From Sipunculus nudus (lineage: Eukaryota > Annelida > Sipuncula > Golfingiida > Sipunculidae), in contig CM049322.1 of the NCBI GenBank assembly GCA_026874595.1, positions 45,627,340 to 45,691,339 of the forward strand: a stretch of 64,000 nt of DNA. The letters run 5' to 3'. Under the pieces are notes generated by a model, which was given only the letters and a program-made list of their open reading frames with translations, was not told the DNA's origin and ran no database searches. This document shows positions 1 through 14,000 of the stretch, one piece after another (position 1 is the stretch's first letter; the number at the start of each line of letters is the position of its first letter). Made by a program: the position numbers and the translations under genes.

Positions 1-1236
1 CTATATCATCGACTATGAGGGTTTTTATTAAATTGCAATGGATTTATTAGATCATTAAAGAAAATGACCATTCTTTAGCAAAATCCATTATATTATATAT
101 ATATATTTTAAGAGAGAAAAAAAACAAGACATATTAATGTTTTATTTTCATGCGTGTACATTTATTTTATTTCCTCCCCCAGGAGGGTATGCGTTCATTC
201 TCGTTTGTTTGTGTTTTTTGTGTGTACGTGTTTGTGTGTTTGATAAAAATATAACTAGTATGTTCATGGCATACCGGGAATGAACAAAAGAGGAGTCAGT
301 CAGTTATGGGTGTGGATCCCGTTCAAGATCCGGGACCAGGAAAGACGGGTCAAGGAATAGAGTAGAGCGCCGTATTTCCGAATGCTGAATTTCCCGATTT
401 TTTTCCGAAATTTAAAATTGGGGACCGAAAATTTATTTATATTTCCGAAATATTTTTTTCAAGCATGTTAATACCTTAAACTGAATTTTGTAAGTACGAG
501 TCACAAAGGCCTGCAGTCAGGTGGTTAAGCCGAGTGGTGACCCTCATTAATTAGTTCTGGGCCGACGCTAGCGATGTCATTTGACCTCTCCTTCCCCGAG
601 GAAGGAAAAATGTTGTAGGAAAAAATGGCACACAAGTATCCTAAGAACACGCTAAAATGTGTTTTACCAATCAAAATCTGCAGTAATTCTGATATTTGTA
701 TAAGCTCCGATCGTAATTTACAGGGATCGAAAAGAATCACGGTGATCCCTCAGTGATATAGCGTTAGGTGAATCATTAACTGTCGTACGAAAATGGCCAT
801 AGACCCCCAACCGAATTTCAGAAAATACGTTTTCCGAAAGAAAAGCCTTTTTTCCGAAGCTATCGGTAAAACGGCGCTCTACTGCATTTACATATGTACG
901 TTCAATTTTGCGTGAAGAACCTGGGAATATTGAACAAATAGGTAGATGCAAGCTCGTCCGGGGGGGGGGGGGGGTTCTCAAATGAAATAGTCTACCGCCA
1001 CATATGCGGGTAGGAAATATTTGGAATATGGGTGATACGGCATGGGAATACAACCGAAAAGTACTCTAAGGATAGTCGACAGGTGAAATTTATCTGCGAA
1101 GAGAGTTCGTGGCCAAGTATTTTCCAAGTCGTAGCCTGAGCATTGCTTTTGGAATGACTCCTCCAACATTTGCAAATTATATTAGGATGTCTTAAACTAC
1201 TGGAACTTCCCTCTAAAAAATTAGGTGTATACTCAC
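1..1236. other. Downstream of gene A exon 9; no further exon supported
   Basis: Holds the inverted-repeat element at 359-886, a 15-base G run at 960-974, and at 178-260 a stretch whose reverse complement resembles 17.36-17.44k. No homologue of gene B exons 10-11 found. Confidence 0.5.
359..886. mobile_element. Short inverted-repeat DNA element (MITE), pogo-like ends
   Basis: Ends AGTAGAGCGCCGTATTTCCG and, at the far end, the reverse complement AGTAGAGCGCCGTTTTACCG. The interior has many inverted TTCCGAA motifs. The CAGTAGA-type ends resemble pogo/Tigger elements. No transposase ORF. Confidence 0.5.
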
Positions 1237-1452
1237 TGACTGTTGCTGCGTTTGGAAACTTGAATTCGTTGGAGAGATAGCAAAGGTACTTCAGAGCAGT
1301 TTTCGTCCATGCTTCAGTAGAAGGAGAAACAATAGGAGCACGACTCCACAGTGTAACCCGAGGGTTCTCACATACATCCTTAGGCTGGCCGTTACAAAAC
1401 CAAACAATAATATAGTTGGTGAGGTCTGTGTCGAAAATGATATTAAGCGTCA
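1237..1452 (-). CDS. Gene A exon 9: second-signature strand and C-terminal helix of domain 2
   Basis: 216 nt, phase 1 to 1, acceptor tttcag|TG, donor GTCA|GTGAGT. Encodes IFDTDLTNYIIVWFCNG, then LWSRAP and a helix-like region with ALKYLCYLSNEF. Same length as exon 9B. Confidence 0.86.
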
Positions 1453-2922
1453 CTGAAAGCAAGAAGACAATAATACTGAGCCTAGCAGTGCCGCCATCTC
1501 CAGAGTGAAGAAAAAACTACACTAATTTTCCATATAAATGTCTAATTATAATTATGTTTAACAATGATTTAATTTAATTGTTAGATTAAGAATATGACTT
1601 CCCCAAATGGTGTAACCCTTTAAGACTAAGATTATTTAGGCTGGTGTTGACCATATTCCTTTTCCGTAGAACTGAAATCAAATATGAAAAGATCATATTT
1701 TTATTTGTTATTTGTAATTTTATACTCTGAAATAACCTCTGCACTGTCACATATTTAAACCAGCAACTTTTTCTGCATGTAGAAGTTCAACTCTCGTGCA
1801 ATATTTTGTAAGAAATAACCTGGATAACATGTGAAAAATCACCTTTCCAGCCTTTGGCAATATTTGATATAAAAGCATATTATATTTCCAATCAATAATA
1901 TTCTTAAATGTTTTTCTTGAATATCTACTACAGTGGCGACAGTGTCCCAAAGGGATACAGTGATGAGGGCGTTGACATTTTGAGATACAGGTCGAGGGAA
2001 GGACAGATACAAGCAGAGAATGGCACCCCCCCCCCCCCCCATCAATTTTAGGGATCGGGATAGAGAAGTCTTTATTCGACGCAGCTGTTAGCGATTAAAA
2101 CCATTATTCATTTATCAATTTCGAGACTAAATCATTAATTAGTGTATAGTTTCGTCACAGTTTTCACAATAATGTTTTATTCTTAGTTAACGAGTTACAG
2201 GAACTAATCTGAACTGATTGAAAACCTATGTTTTGTTTTCTAGCGGTATGCTCATAATTTCGATATGTGATTTGTGAGATCCGAGTTTTAGTGTGTATAC
2301 GGAGACATATGTCTGTCATAAAGCGGAAATACGCTTATTATTGGACCACACTCATTTCAAATTATATTTATATGATACCGTTGTCATGGTTTATGTCCGT
2401 GATCGTTTTTCCTGTTGTCTCCGAGATGTCCAATGTTGCAGGCCCTAGCTGTTGACACTCCTGACCTTGGCTGAAAGAATAATATGAATGTATAGTGTTG
2501 GTTCGAAATTCGTGAGGCTAATCATACTTTATAAATGTTTTGCTAACCTTACAGTGTCTCACGTTTATTACATTTTTAGTTTGATTATTATTCGTACTTA
2601 ATCTTAAGAAGCTAAGAAAACTGGCAGAAAGTCTTGTCCACGGTAGACAGATAAAAACAAAGATAATGTAAGTTTAAACGTTTAACTTTGATTTACAGGA
2701 AACATAAAATATATGTTTTTTTTTTAATATAGCATCATTTTTTTTGCCGTACAACTTTCTAAGCTGCAGGCGTGGTCGGATTGATAATATATATAAAATG
2801 CCAATAATCTTTTTTTTATAAATTGCTGCTTTTATAAGGCATCTTATTCAAGAACAAAACAAAGAAACAAAAAACAACAAAACAAAGAAAGCCAACGACA
2901 TTGATAGTCAATATTGGTCATC

Positions 2923-2969
<47 letters not shown>

Positions 2970-3673
2970 CATGTATAAACACTTGCATATATTCGCTTTA
3001 CCAAGCATGCTAAGGAAACTGTTTATTTTGTATCCGTCAGGGTTCAGTCTTGTTGCTGAGAAGAGTTCTGTATTTTGTAAATTGCATTATATTTTGTTTA
3101 TGATAGCAAAGCATACTTAGCTGACTCCTCATACCATCGAGCCTTGTTTCATCTAGTCGCTTTGCGTCTGTTTCATGAATATTATCAGGGCAATTCAACG
3201 AATCAAATGACTCGTGTACACCTGATTGCGGTGTTACTCTCTCTTTGGGAAAATGGTTTTAGACGAAACGGTGGATCTAGGTGTTTTTTTTTGTGTTTAT
3301 ATAGAGCCACGTAAGAGTGTTCTATTTCTAGTGCATGCATTTTTCTTCAGATGGTGTAAGAACAGTGTATTGTTTTCATTTGGTTCGTTGAATATGATTG
3401 ACATTTGTTCAAACTTGATCATTGGTCATGAATTAGACGTCCGAGGGGCTCGATGCATCAAGGGCTCTGGCAGTGTAGCCGGCAGTGGCTTGATCGAATG
3501 AGAATATGGCAGGAGGATGCGTTCTTGAACATACAGACAAACTCACGCCACGTAATATGTGATGAATCTGGCGTCGTATACTCTCTTAATGTCAGCCGTC
3601 ATCCCCAGGAGATTTCTGTCCGGGCTTTGTCCGTCCGGGAGATACATAACTCTCAGATACCAACGACCAAATA

Positions 3674-3743
<70 letters not shown>

Positions 3744-5406
3744 CAAAGCAATACACATGGAAATTCAATACATCATAGTGAAATGATGTACTACTGAACT
3801 GTTTCGTGAGTATGGCTGACCAAGGCCCTAACAACAACCTCAGCGAACCTAAATACCGCAGATTAATCCTAGCTATCATGACGAACTTCTCCAGCATATC
3901 TGATCACTTCAATTTGTATCTTAAGAGTGAGCCGGCTGATCGGCTGTACTCAACAGTTTTGTCGTACATGAAATAAAACTGTATACGATACATATTAATA
4001 TATTAGAAAAAGAAGTACAGAAAATCCACCCTATTAAAAACAAGAACACAGAACGCCTTGCTATTACCTAAACCAAATTTAGGGACAGATTGAGCTCTTC
4101 CTTTTACGACCAAACTACCCTAGTTATAGAAAACATGCGTTTGGTATTACGTGTGTCTGTTTACAATAATAATGGGATCAGATTTAGCGCGTGCGTGACA
4201 ATCCTCGAACGTGGAGTAGTCCAAACTAGTCCATACATTCACCTCCATGGCCTCAGATACATCTCTACAGCATGTAAAGGTTCAATGAAGAACATGTCGC
4301 AACAGATTTGTTGGAAAGGTCGTGTATCGATGTGTATTGGATGTAAATCGGGTCCTAGGTCCTGAGACATGCGATGTTTTAGCCAGCGGGATTATGTATT
4401 TATTTCTTGGGCTAATTCAGTCAGGGCATATTATGATTGAGGGTGTTATGGCACAGCGATGCTGCGTAGATGTTTACGCCTGTGATCGCGCCCGGTCTGG
4501 TGATTTAAAACTCGCGTAAAGGAACTAGCAAACGGTTTCAGGGCAATATTTTGGTAGCTGCCGATTTATTTTAAAGGAAAAGCCCTATTGTTCCTTTGAA
4601 TTAAATTGGCTTTATAAGTAGTATTCATTTATAATAAGATAAGGCGAATCACGCAGAATGGAAAATAATCATGCAATTCACAGCTGGTCTGAATTATAAT
4701 TACATATGCAGGGAAGTCATGGTAGAATAAATTAAACCGATGAAACAAACGTAACTAACCAAAATACTATCTGAATAAAATAATGCCTGTGGTCAAAATA
4801 ATAATAATGTCTCTATCTCGCATTATCAGTTTAGTTCATACCCATTCTACTCCTGATAATAACCAGGAGAAAGTTGCACGAAATCTCTTGAATATTCATG
4901 CCCTTAAGTAACAGCTAGTCCGTGTTAAATTCACTTGGACGATCACACCCTCATGAGTAACAGATGGCGTTGATCATTAGTGGAACTTTTACCTAAACAC
5001 TCGGTCACTGTGAACTCTTAAAGGGGCCCTATCACTAATCTGACCTTAATAAACTAACGGTAATCTCTTGGAGCTTTTACGAAAAAATAGGCCAGAAAAC
5101 ATGGATATAACCGCACACAGGTTGCTTGTTTTGTTTATATCAATGTGTTTATAATATGAGGGGCCCATCAAAATAATCAAGATAAATTCAATAAAGGCAT
5201 CTAGTGGCAAACCAGATGAGCAAGGGCTTTGCAATGGCGGTTTTGCAACAAGTGACCACTCGACCTCGGCATATATGCGACCTACCCCCTCAAATTATGT
5301 TTGTACACTTTTGTCAACATTGCTGTATTTACAAACACATCGTTGATATACAAGTTCATACATCCGTCATAGAGGCGTTATAAGAATAATTCAAAACCAG
5401 AATTAC

Positions 5407-5479
<73 letters not shown>

Positions 5480-8400
5480 GAGTAAGCCAGAAATCAAATA
5501 CATTGTTTTTCAATAGGTCAATGGGAGGCTTTATTTAAAAATGTTTATTTGGATAAAATATCTTACCCCCATCCTGTCATAGGTGTTGAAGTACGGGATG
5601 AATTTCATGTTGCAAGCATCCGCTGTAACAGTAATGTTTCGCAGACAGTATGACAGAATCAATAATATAAATTCCAATATTTCCATACTGTTACCAAACT
5701 CAAAGTCTTCAGTAATTTTCTTTATATCAGTGGCTGCTATGTATTTGATTTGATTTTTTTTTTAAATAAAATTTCAGCTGAGTAATATGTTCAGTTTGTA
5801 TTGCACACGGTGGGAAGTTGGAAATATGTGTGAATGTATATATTTGTATTCATTGAAACATCATATTATTTCTTAATTTTTATTGCATATTTTGGAGGAA
5901 AAGATAGACATTCTTGACGATGATAACCTATTTTCTTCAAAAAAAGAGTATGAACATACTTGCGGGGTACTCATAATTGTGATATACCACGTGTGACAAA
6001 TCGGTTTAGTTTGTTCCCAAGATGGCAGCCCCAATGAGCGGGTTCGACAATGGCGGAAAAAAGTGCCCTCGGGGATCGATCAAGGCACAGTGATGACATA
6101 AGAAAGTACTTAGGGGCGTAGCTATGATTAACGGAGGGCGTAATCTTTAGAAAATCGAAAACTGCGAAGGGGGGGGGGGGGGACCGCGCAAATATTTGAT
6201 TGGTGTTTAATGGGTATCATGAAAACTAAGTTATTTATTTATATATATTAAGAAATAATATTAGGAAAATAGTTGAATATGCAATGTAAAGAGAACATTG
6301 TCAGGCATTAAAAAATAAATACGAATTTTATTTTCCGAGAAACTCTTCTCTAACGTCTTTGCATCATATAGTCAAACTGTAGTGGGCTTAATTATTTAAT
6401 ATTTCTACTTCTTCAAACTTAGGATAGAAAATTTTAATCGTTTTTAGCATGTTATGTCAATGCCGGAAAGACGCATCTACGTTCATAACTTGCAAAATAC
6501 TATCTTTTTAATGTGCATTTTACCAGGGTCCATGGTCGTGACAGCACAGAATGTGGTTATTTTAAATAATCTCTAATGGATAAATAACAAAATCGAAATC
6601 TGATAATTAAAATGAATAAAAAAATTGGGAAAATATATAGTAAAATGAGAGAAATTGCAGTTCATTTGGGAGGCGCGCCCCGTGTTGGCCCCCTCTGGGT
6701 CCGCCATTGGTAAAATATAGCAAAGGTAATTTGGTGCACTCAATAAATATTTGCAGGATCAAAACTTATGAAATGTAAAAATAAGTCTCAAATCTGAGGA
6801 TACTAATGACAGAAAATTCATGATTGTGTTTTAGAAAATTGAATCAGTATTAGACAAGGGAAATTTCCAGAGGACGGCTTGTACAGGATGCGATGGGGGG
6901 GGGGGGGGGCTTGGCCCTCTGCGACACGCCCCCCCCCCCCCCCCCGCTACGCCCCTGAATAATCAATCTAATTATAGTAACATTACAGTCGGAGTTGGAA
7001 TGTTCAAAAGGATGTAGTACACTTACCGTTTGGTACTTGATCTTCCAGACAGTCTGCGTGATCGAAAAAAAAAAATGATTACTAAATATGCACATTTTTG
7101 GTATTCTTGGTCACACGCCCTTAAAATCGCATTTTTTTTCATAAAAAAAAATAAAACGATTAGAAAGAAATAAGTGTATCAGCGCCCTCAGCGAGCAGCA
7201 GGATAAACTATGCATTCCCTACCTAACGATGGATTTACCCGAAGTTAGCTCTCACATACACATATAGAACTGAACCAAGTATTTCTGACTGAGACAAAGT
7301 CAATTCATTTTCAGGTCTCTTATCGTGCTACGCGGCACGTTCCGAATTTGGCATACAAGGTTCCGTCGGGTTTAGAGGATCTACGGCTTATCTAAGATCT
7401 ACGGAACACCCATTGGTCGGCCCATAATCATTCGTGATAAACAAACTAATTCGGCGACGCTGATCCAAGGAATATTTTATGGTTTTCAATGTGTTTTCTT
7501 GTGTGGTTTTAGGGTTTTTCAACTATGTCTCCGAATAAAACTATATTATATACATATTCATAAATATAGATAAATATGTCAAATCTTCAGTTAAGGATTT
7601 ATCGAAGTGACCAGTTTGAATTATCAAATGTTAAAGTGAACGCTAGAGGACTTCGATCTTCTCCCCCCACACCAAAACACACATACATAGGCCCCTGTAA
7701 CTGGGTATTCCACATAATAACAATGTTATCAGTGCCGTGTGTGTGTTGGGGGGGGGGGGGGGGGGTCGGGGAGAACAAGTGTTTTCAGGGAATCTCCTTT
7801 GTCGAGTGTAGGTACAAGCTGAGGTGTGGGCGTAGGAGGGGCTACTGCGGTGTTGTAATTTTTAAAGTTTGTTCTAAATTCAATATATTGAATATTGAAG
7901 CTATTTCATAATAAAATACAGGGAATAGTATGACTTCTGAAACATACAAGAAGTGATAACGTTTTTCTTAAAAATACCAGTCTATAAAACCTGCATAATT
8001 GTATAGTTGGGCGTTTAATGGCTGAGTGTACAGTGTCGTGGAAACAGAAGAAATCATGTCATATATTATCAGTTGCTATTTTATTCATTTCTTAAACACT
8101 GTATTTCTTCATATTTGAGGATATCTGCGACACTTTGACGCTTTGTTGTTAACAACTTGTACTTTTACTAACTGCAGTTTGAGCCCATGTAAACAGAAAT
8201 ACCCTCATTCGAATACCCCGCATTTTTGTGTGTTTGTGGGGGGTGGGGGCAAAACATGGTATTTCTAGGTTGTTTAAATAAGTAGGCGAGGGGTGGGGGA
8301 CCTGTGGGGGACCTGTCTCCCACCAAATTGAGCCCATGGGGAACGCAATGTGAACGAAATGGGGACCGACCGGAAATATATGTAAAATTTGTCCGGCACA

Positions 8401-11001
8401 TGGTGAACGTGTAACAGAGCGTTTTTGCTGGCCACACATGGGAAAAGACAAACTGTCATATATTGGGCGTAGGTATCCAGTAACCTTGCCTGGATACCCG
8501 CCGAATAGAAATTTTTAAGAAAAAATGCGACCTAAACCCTGTACGGAAAATAAATCTTGTAAAACCGAATATTGTGTGTATGGCAGGGTAACTTATGCAT
8601 TCGGAGGAAAATCTGAATGTATTCGAACGACTAAGAATTTTCGATGATATTAATGCTTGAGTGCCGTAACCGTATTAGCGTCCCTTGACCTAACAGTTGT
8701 TTCTGATGTCGGAGCAATGAACCGATTGTGCTCAATATGCATTATTCTCAATCCAAGAGATTTGTCCTGAATATCAAGGATACACCAAAACAGATCTGGA
8801 CCCTGACGAGTATTACGTTTTATATGGGAGAGCCCAGGGAACTCCACCCACCAGGCATGTTTGTTTTTAACGATTCAAGGGAAAACCTGCCTGATTCAAT
8901 AGTGTACGAGACCTAATGATGGTAAAGTGGTATGCTATATAACTATATGAATTAAAATATGATTTTATTCCTACATCTGACACTTTTAGACTAGATATTA
9001 TAGTTTTATTGCCCATAAAAATGTCTCCAGTCCCTTACATCTTTCACCAGGTCTCTCACCGCGGAGAACGGCGATATGTAGAGAGAGAAAGCAGGAAGGT
9101 AAATTAGTAAACGTTATAGTGAAAGAAAAATTATAATGCTGAACTGATATGTCATATAACACAAAGATGATCGGAAGTATATGAAAAAAAAATCGCCCGG
9201 GACTAAGTACATGAAAGTCAACAGAGCGGGTTTACTGGCCATGCATATAAAAAGGCTAGACCCAGTTGTAGACCCAGTTGTGGCTCGCTGCCATAAAAGT
9301 ACATATTTGTTACTGTCAATGTGTTAAACCAGTCAATTCGTAAATTGCCTGAACTGAAACACTGTCCGATCTTTTGCACTTTTTTTGTCCCACAATTAAT
9401 TATGTTTAAAATCACTTAAGCAGCCGAAATATCTATCCGGGTTTATAATAATTATTAATGATATGCCAAAAATGGACATACTGCTAGTACATGAGTAGGA
9501 AATTAATAAGTTACACAGAGAGACAGTTGAAGGTCACTGGGCTTCGCTTTGTCTCCTTATTGCGTTAAGTCCTTTTAGTTGCAAACTAAGTTGTCTTAGG
9601 TGGACCGTACTTATATAATACTAGTCCTCATGCCGCTGATGAACAAGTGAGGTACCTCCAGACAAATGTATGACTTACACTGCAGACTTCATTATCATAG
9701 GGGTGTATATTAGTTAACCCACATATGTAATGATGAAAGGGTCGGTAAACATGTTATGATATATGGTATATCCTACAAAGTGACCCATAGCACTGGACCA
9801 TCCCCTACGCCTTTCTAGAAAATACTAACAAACTAAAACCTCACAATTACGACCGTTTCGGGGACTGACCGAAGTCGTAATTTGAGAGAGTTTGTATATA
9901 TGAAACACTAAGTTATGAGGATCCTTAATTCGGGACCAAGAGAAGTAGTCGTAATTCTAGGGATGGTCGCAATTGCTGGATGGTCGCAAGGCGGGGTTCT
10001 ACTGAACAATGTTTAGTGGTCATTTCATCATGGAGGACCAGGCGACCCAAAACGTGTCAGTAAAACTGATTGCAGATTTGCCCTCTATAAAAATGTTTAA
10101 ATGCATGTAATAAGCAATCAGTGTAACCGAAAATTAGGTATATTTTACAGGGATGTTTCAGGAATAATGTAAAAAAAAAGCTGACATAATTTATTCATTG
10201 GCAGAGTCAACCCTCGAGAGTGAAAACAGTACAGTTACAGTTATATATTGAAGAACCTTATCCACAAAAAAAGGCAGCAAGAGTGACAGCAAAAGTTTTC
10301 TGGATATATAAAAGCAAAACAAACAGAGGTAATTGGAGGACGGGATACTATACTATACGTTAAAAAACAGACACGTACTATTGTAGGTCGCTGACTTGTA
10401 GACGTAGTTGACGGACGGAATACACAGGCTTTCTCTCAGTGACGTAGCTGTGTCCAGCTCCGCATCTTTCATGGTCATTGTACGACTGATAATGTCAACC
10501 TGAGGCCGTAAGCAAACCCCGTCCTTCATGTACGCCGACGGGCAGAAGTAAGCCACCCAGAATGTGTTGAAACTGCCCCCAGGAGTGTACATGGTGCCAA
10601 CTGCAAAATAACTAATTTCTAATGTTCTAATTATTTTCAAGGTAGTTGTATGTTAAGTAATCAGATAACTTGCTTTAATTTTATTGTGTTTTTTCCTCCA
10701 AAACCGTTGGTGGGCGTATGTGTATCACTTTATTCAGCTTTGTAACCAAGAAAAAAATAGCGGACGAAAATTGAATAAATTGCACATGGTGCACACGTTT
10801 TGACATTTAGAGAGTGAATGAGAATCTACGATTAGATATTACAAAAATAAACATTATTCAGACTATCAACAAGGAAATTGGCATCAAGTAAGGTGATAGG
10901 CGTGCATATACACAATTTTATGAATTTCCAGTGTATTGATGCAATTAATCAGTGTGCTTATGTCCGTTTTTTTAACACTTGTAATATATATATATATATG
11001 T

Positions 11002-11086
<85 letters not shown>

Positions 11087-14000
11087 CTATGAGCATATGA
11101 AAGCTTCAGACCAATGGCGATGATCGATGTTTTTACGTCACTCACTCAATTCTGATCCGTCGTGCAGGGACGCCTCTTCGGGAATATCGGTGTTGAGGGA
11201 AATCCGCCTAGTCCTGGTCTTATTACATTTCCCGTTGGACTCCCTGAAGAACAAAAAACTCAGAAAAAGTCATAACACAAGATATGACCGTTGTCATTTT
11301 CCTGTATAAATCCTATTTTATCGATATGGTGGTAAAAAATGAGTATTCTGTTTCATTAGGATATACGTGGTTAATTAAACAGGCTATAGATGTAAACTCA
11401 AAAACAACAGTGAAAATCAAGTTTTGTGTTCATTTTCTGTGTCGCTTCAAGTTGGTTACAAATAAATGCTTTACGATCTTTCAGAAGAAACATACGGGGG
11501 ATTTACAGACACTCAGTTACAGCGGTATTTCTCTCACACATGGTAGGTGATGTCACAGAGTGTATATAAACATCGAACGATAGGTCTGGTTGATAAAAAA
11601 ATTTGCATATGTAAAGGAGTGGAGTCTGAGCTAGTTTTGTAATATGCTAATTTGTAAGTCATCTTTTCGACATGAATTTATATGACACTATCACACACCC
11701 ACACACACATATATATACATATGTGTATATATGTAAGCATACATAGGTGTATTTAGAGATTATACCTACAGGTCAGTGACGTTGAGGAACAGCACTCCTT
11801 TAACATCATACATGTCATAAATTGTACCATGCCATTCTCCATCGAGGGTCGTCATCCTCTCTACTGAATACCACCGCCCAATACACTAAAATAAAAATAT
11901 ATGACGTGTTTACTTTGGAGTCGGGGGTGGCAGATTACACGGTATTCGGATGGAGCACTGCACGGGGCTTGTTCTAAATACACACGTGCAAAATTCTCCA
12001 GTCAGCGGTTTTAACAACCAAAGGTTTAACCATTATCTCGACATGCAACCTGTGACATCTTTGTTTTAGTGTGTATGCAAGTTGGCAACCGCCTTGATCG
12101 GTTTAAAGAAACTGAGAACCTATCTGCGGAGTATCTGTTAATTAGGAGACGTATCTTTATTTAAGGTTGGAGAGGAATAAAGGTATTTTAACACTCCCGA
12201 ATCCTCAAATTATATAAGAATATACTATACTGTAATTTCCACCCTCTGTTTATGGAGATCCTCTGATCAGTGCTTTTTAACCTTGTATTCAGGGCAATAT
12301 TACTTCGCTTCATTGCCCCTCACTTTAAATTAAAAAAAAACTTAGAAATGTCTGTGTACATTCATACAACAGCTGGCATGTGTAAGAAAAAAATAGCATT
12401 TTGACTAAGGATATTGGTAAATACCCATGCATGTTTATTGCATTTCCGTATGCATGGACACCAGCATATTCCAAATGGGTTACTGGAAAATAACCAAATT
12501 GTTCCCCACACAGATGTTGACCTGTTACCAAAAAAATTGTATGCTCACATGTATTCTTTTTGTTATTACTCGTAGCCTAAGGTTAAGAACTGCCGACTGT
12601 TTAAAACAGTAATGATGCAACAGGATGGATGATCGCTGCAAACCGTTCCCGGGTATGACTCGTGTTACCACTCAAGTACAAGGTTATCTCCATAGTGAGT
12701 CAAGTATTATCGATATAGGATATAGGCTTGATATGAGAGTGTCCTAACTTTAAAATAAGTCTTAAATACGGTTTAAAGCAAGGACAATGACAATGGGACC
12801 TCCCGTTTCGCAAAACTGAAAAAAACATCATTTTTTTACAAAATGAGCTTTAGTTTATGTACATAAGCCACTTTCAAATTTCATCGACCTATTTTCGATG
12901 ACACTGACCTTGAACCTAAATTGACAAAAAAAAAAAAATAGGCTTACCGCATAATTGATAATCAATAAACTGTGTACGTTCAGATCGATTCCAACACAAA
13001 TGTGGTCGGTTGAGTGCTCACAAATAGTCTAGTCAATGAACGATTTTTATCAAAGGAAGTTGGACAAAATCGTAATCATTGGTTTTTTATCTGAAATGGA
13101 TTCATTTATGGTGTCTTTGTGCAAAAATAAAGCCCAACCCTTGGGAAAGTGTCATTTTCACACAAAATCCAAAATGGCCGACTTTATAAGGGGTGAAATA
13201 TTTAAATGGCCATAATTCCTTCACTAACTGACATAAAACCACATTTAAGGTATCATTTGCAACTGATTTTAGGATGCCTGTTGTTTGATGACACTTCTTA
13301 GGTCCAAAAATTATATATCATGCATAAAGGTCAAGGTCAATAATAATCATTATTATCCGTATATCTGCTCTTAGTTTGTGTTCATTTCATTGAAGCAATT
13401 ACTGTACATTTGTAACATCCTTGTGAAATATATTCACGTCCTCCTAACGATAGGTATATGTTTATTTTTTCCAAAAAAAATACAGTTGCACTTAATTATT
13501 CTGCTGCCAGATGTGTAACCCTGATAGACAAAGGTTAAAGTAAATATGGAATCCGTTCCCCCGAAGCATAAATGACAAGGATAAACCCTAGCGTATATAT
13601 TGGCGGCACCTGGACACATAAAAAAAGTAAAGTGGCACTGTGTGGGAACCTTATCTCATAAGGGTGTACCTGATAAAGTGCTATGTAAAACAGTATGTGG
13701 CTAAAGCAAAAAAAAATGCTTTCACGAATATAATAAAAAAATACGAGAAGGGATACGCATGACGAAGACAATGCTGGAGGTATCCAACTTCATGGAATGT
13801 ACATGAACTATGCATATATCTGGTACAACAGATTCATATTAATCTTTTATTCAAACTAATTATAACATGCGCATGTGAAATTTGTTTTCGTTTTCGATGA
13901 TACGGCATTATCAAAATAGCTACAGTGACAGGCTAGTAGGCCAACCAACATCTCTTTAGTGTCATATTTGTCCAAATTGTACAGTATCTTAGACAGTTTG

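Noticed and set aside
524-546. GGTTAAGCCGAGTGGT, resembling a tRNA A box.
   Set aside because: No B box at a suitable distance and no cloverleaf.
978-1175. A 65-codon open frame that could follow gene A exon 9 in phase and end the gene.
   Set aside because: No similarity to gene B's end, no Cys or hydrophobic tail pattern, and it overlaps repeat-derived sequence.
2379-2470. Exon 8 first looked like a C-terminal lipocalin exon, because joining it after exon 9 gives a VSDQGQEC run like the end of some lipocalins.
   Set aside because: It lies upstream of exon 9 in the direction of transcription in both genes, and its phases (2 to 1) fit exactly between exons 7 and 9.
8149-8459. Three overlapping minus-strand frames rich in Pro and Cys.
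   Set aside because: No motif, no splice context, and all frames similarly open, as in a GC-richer repeat.
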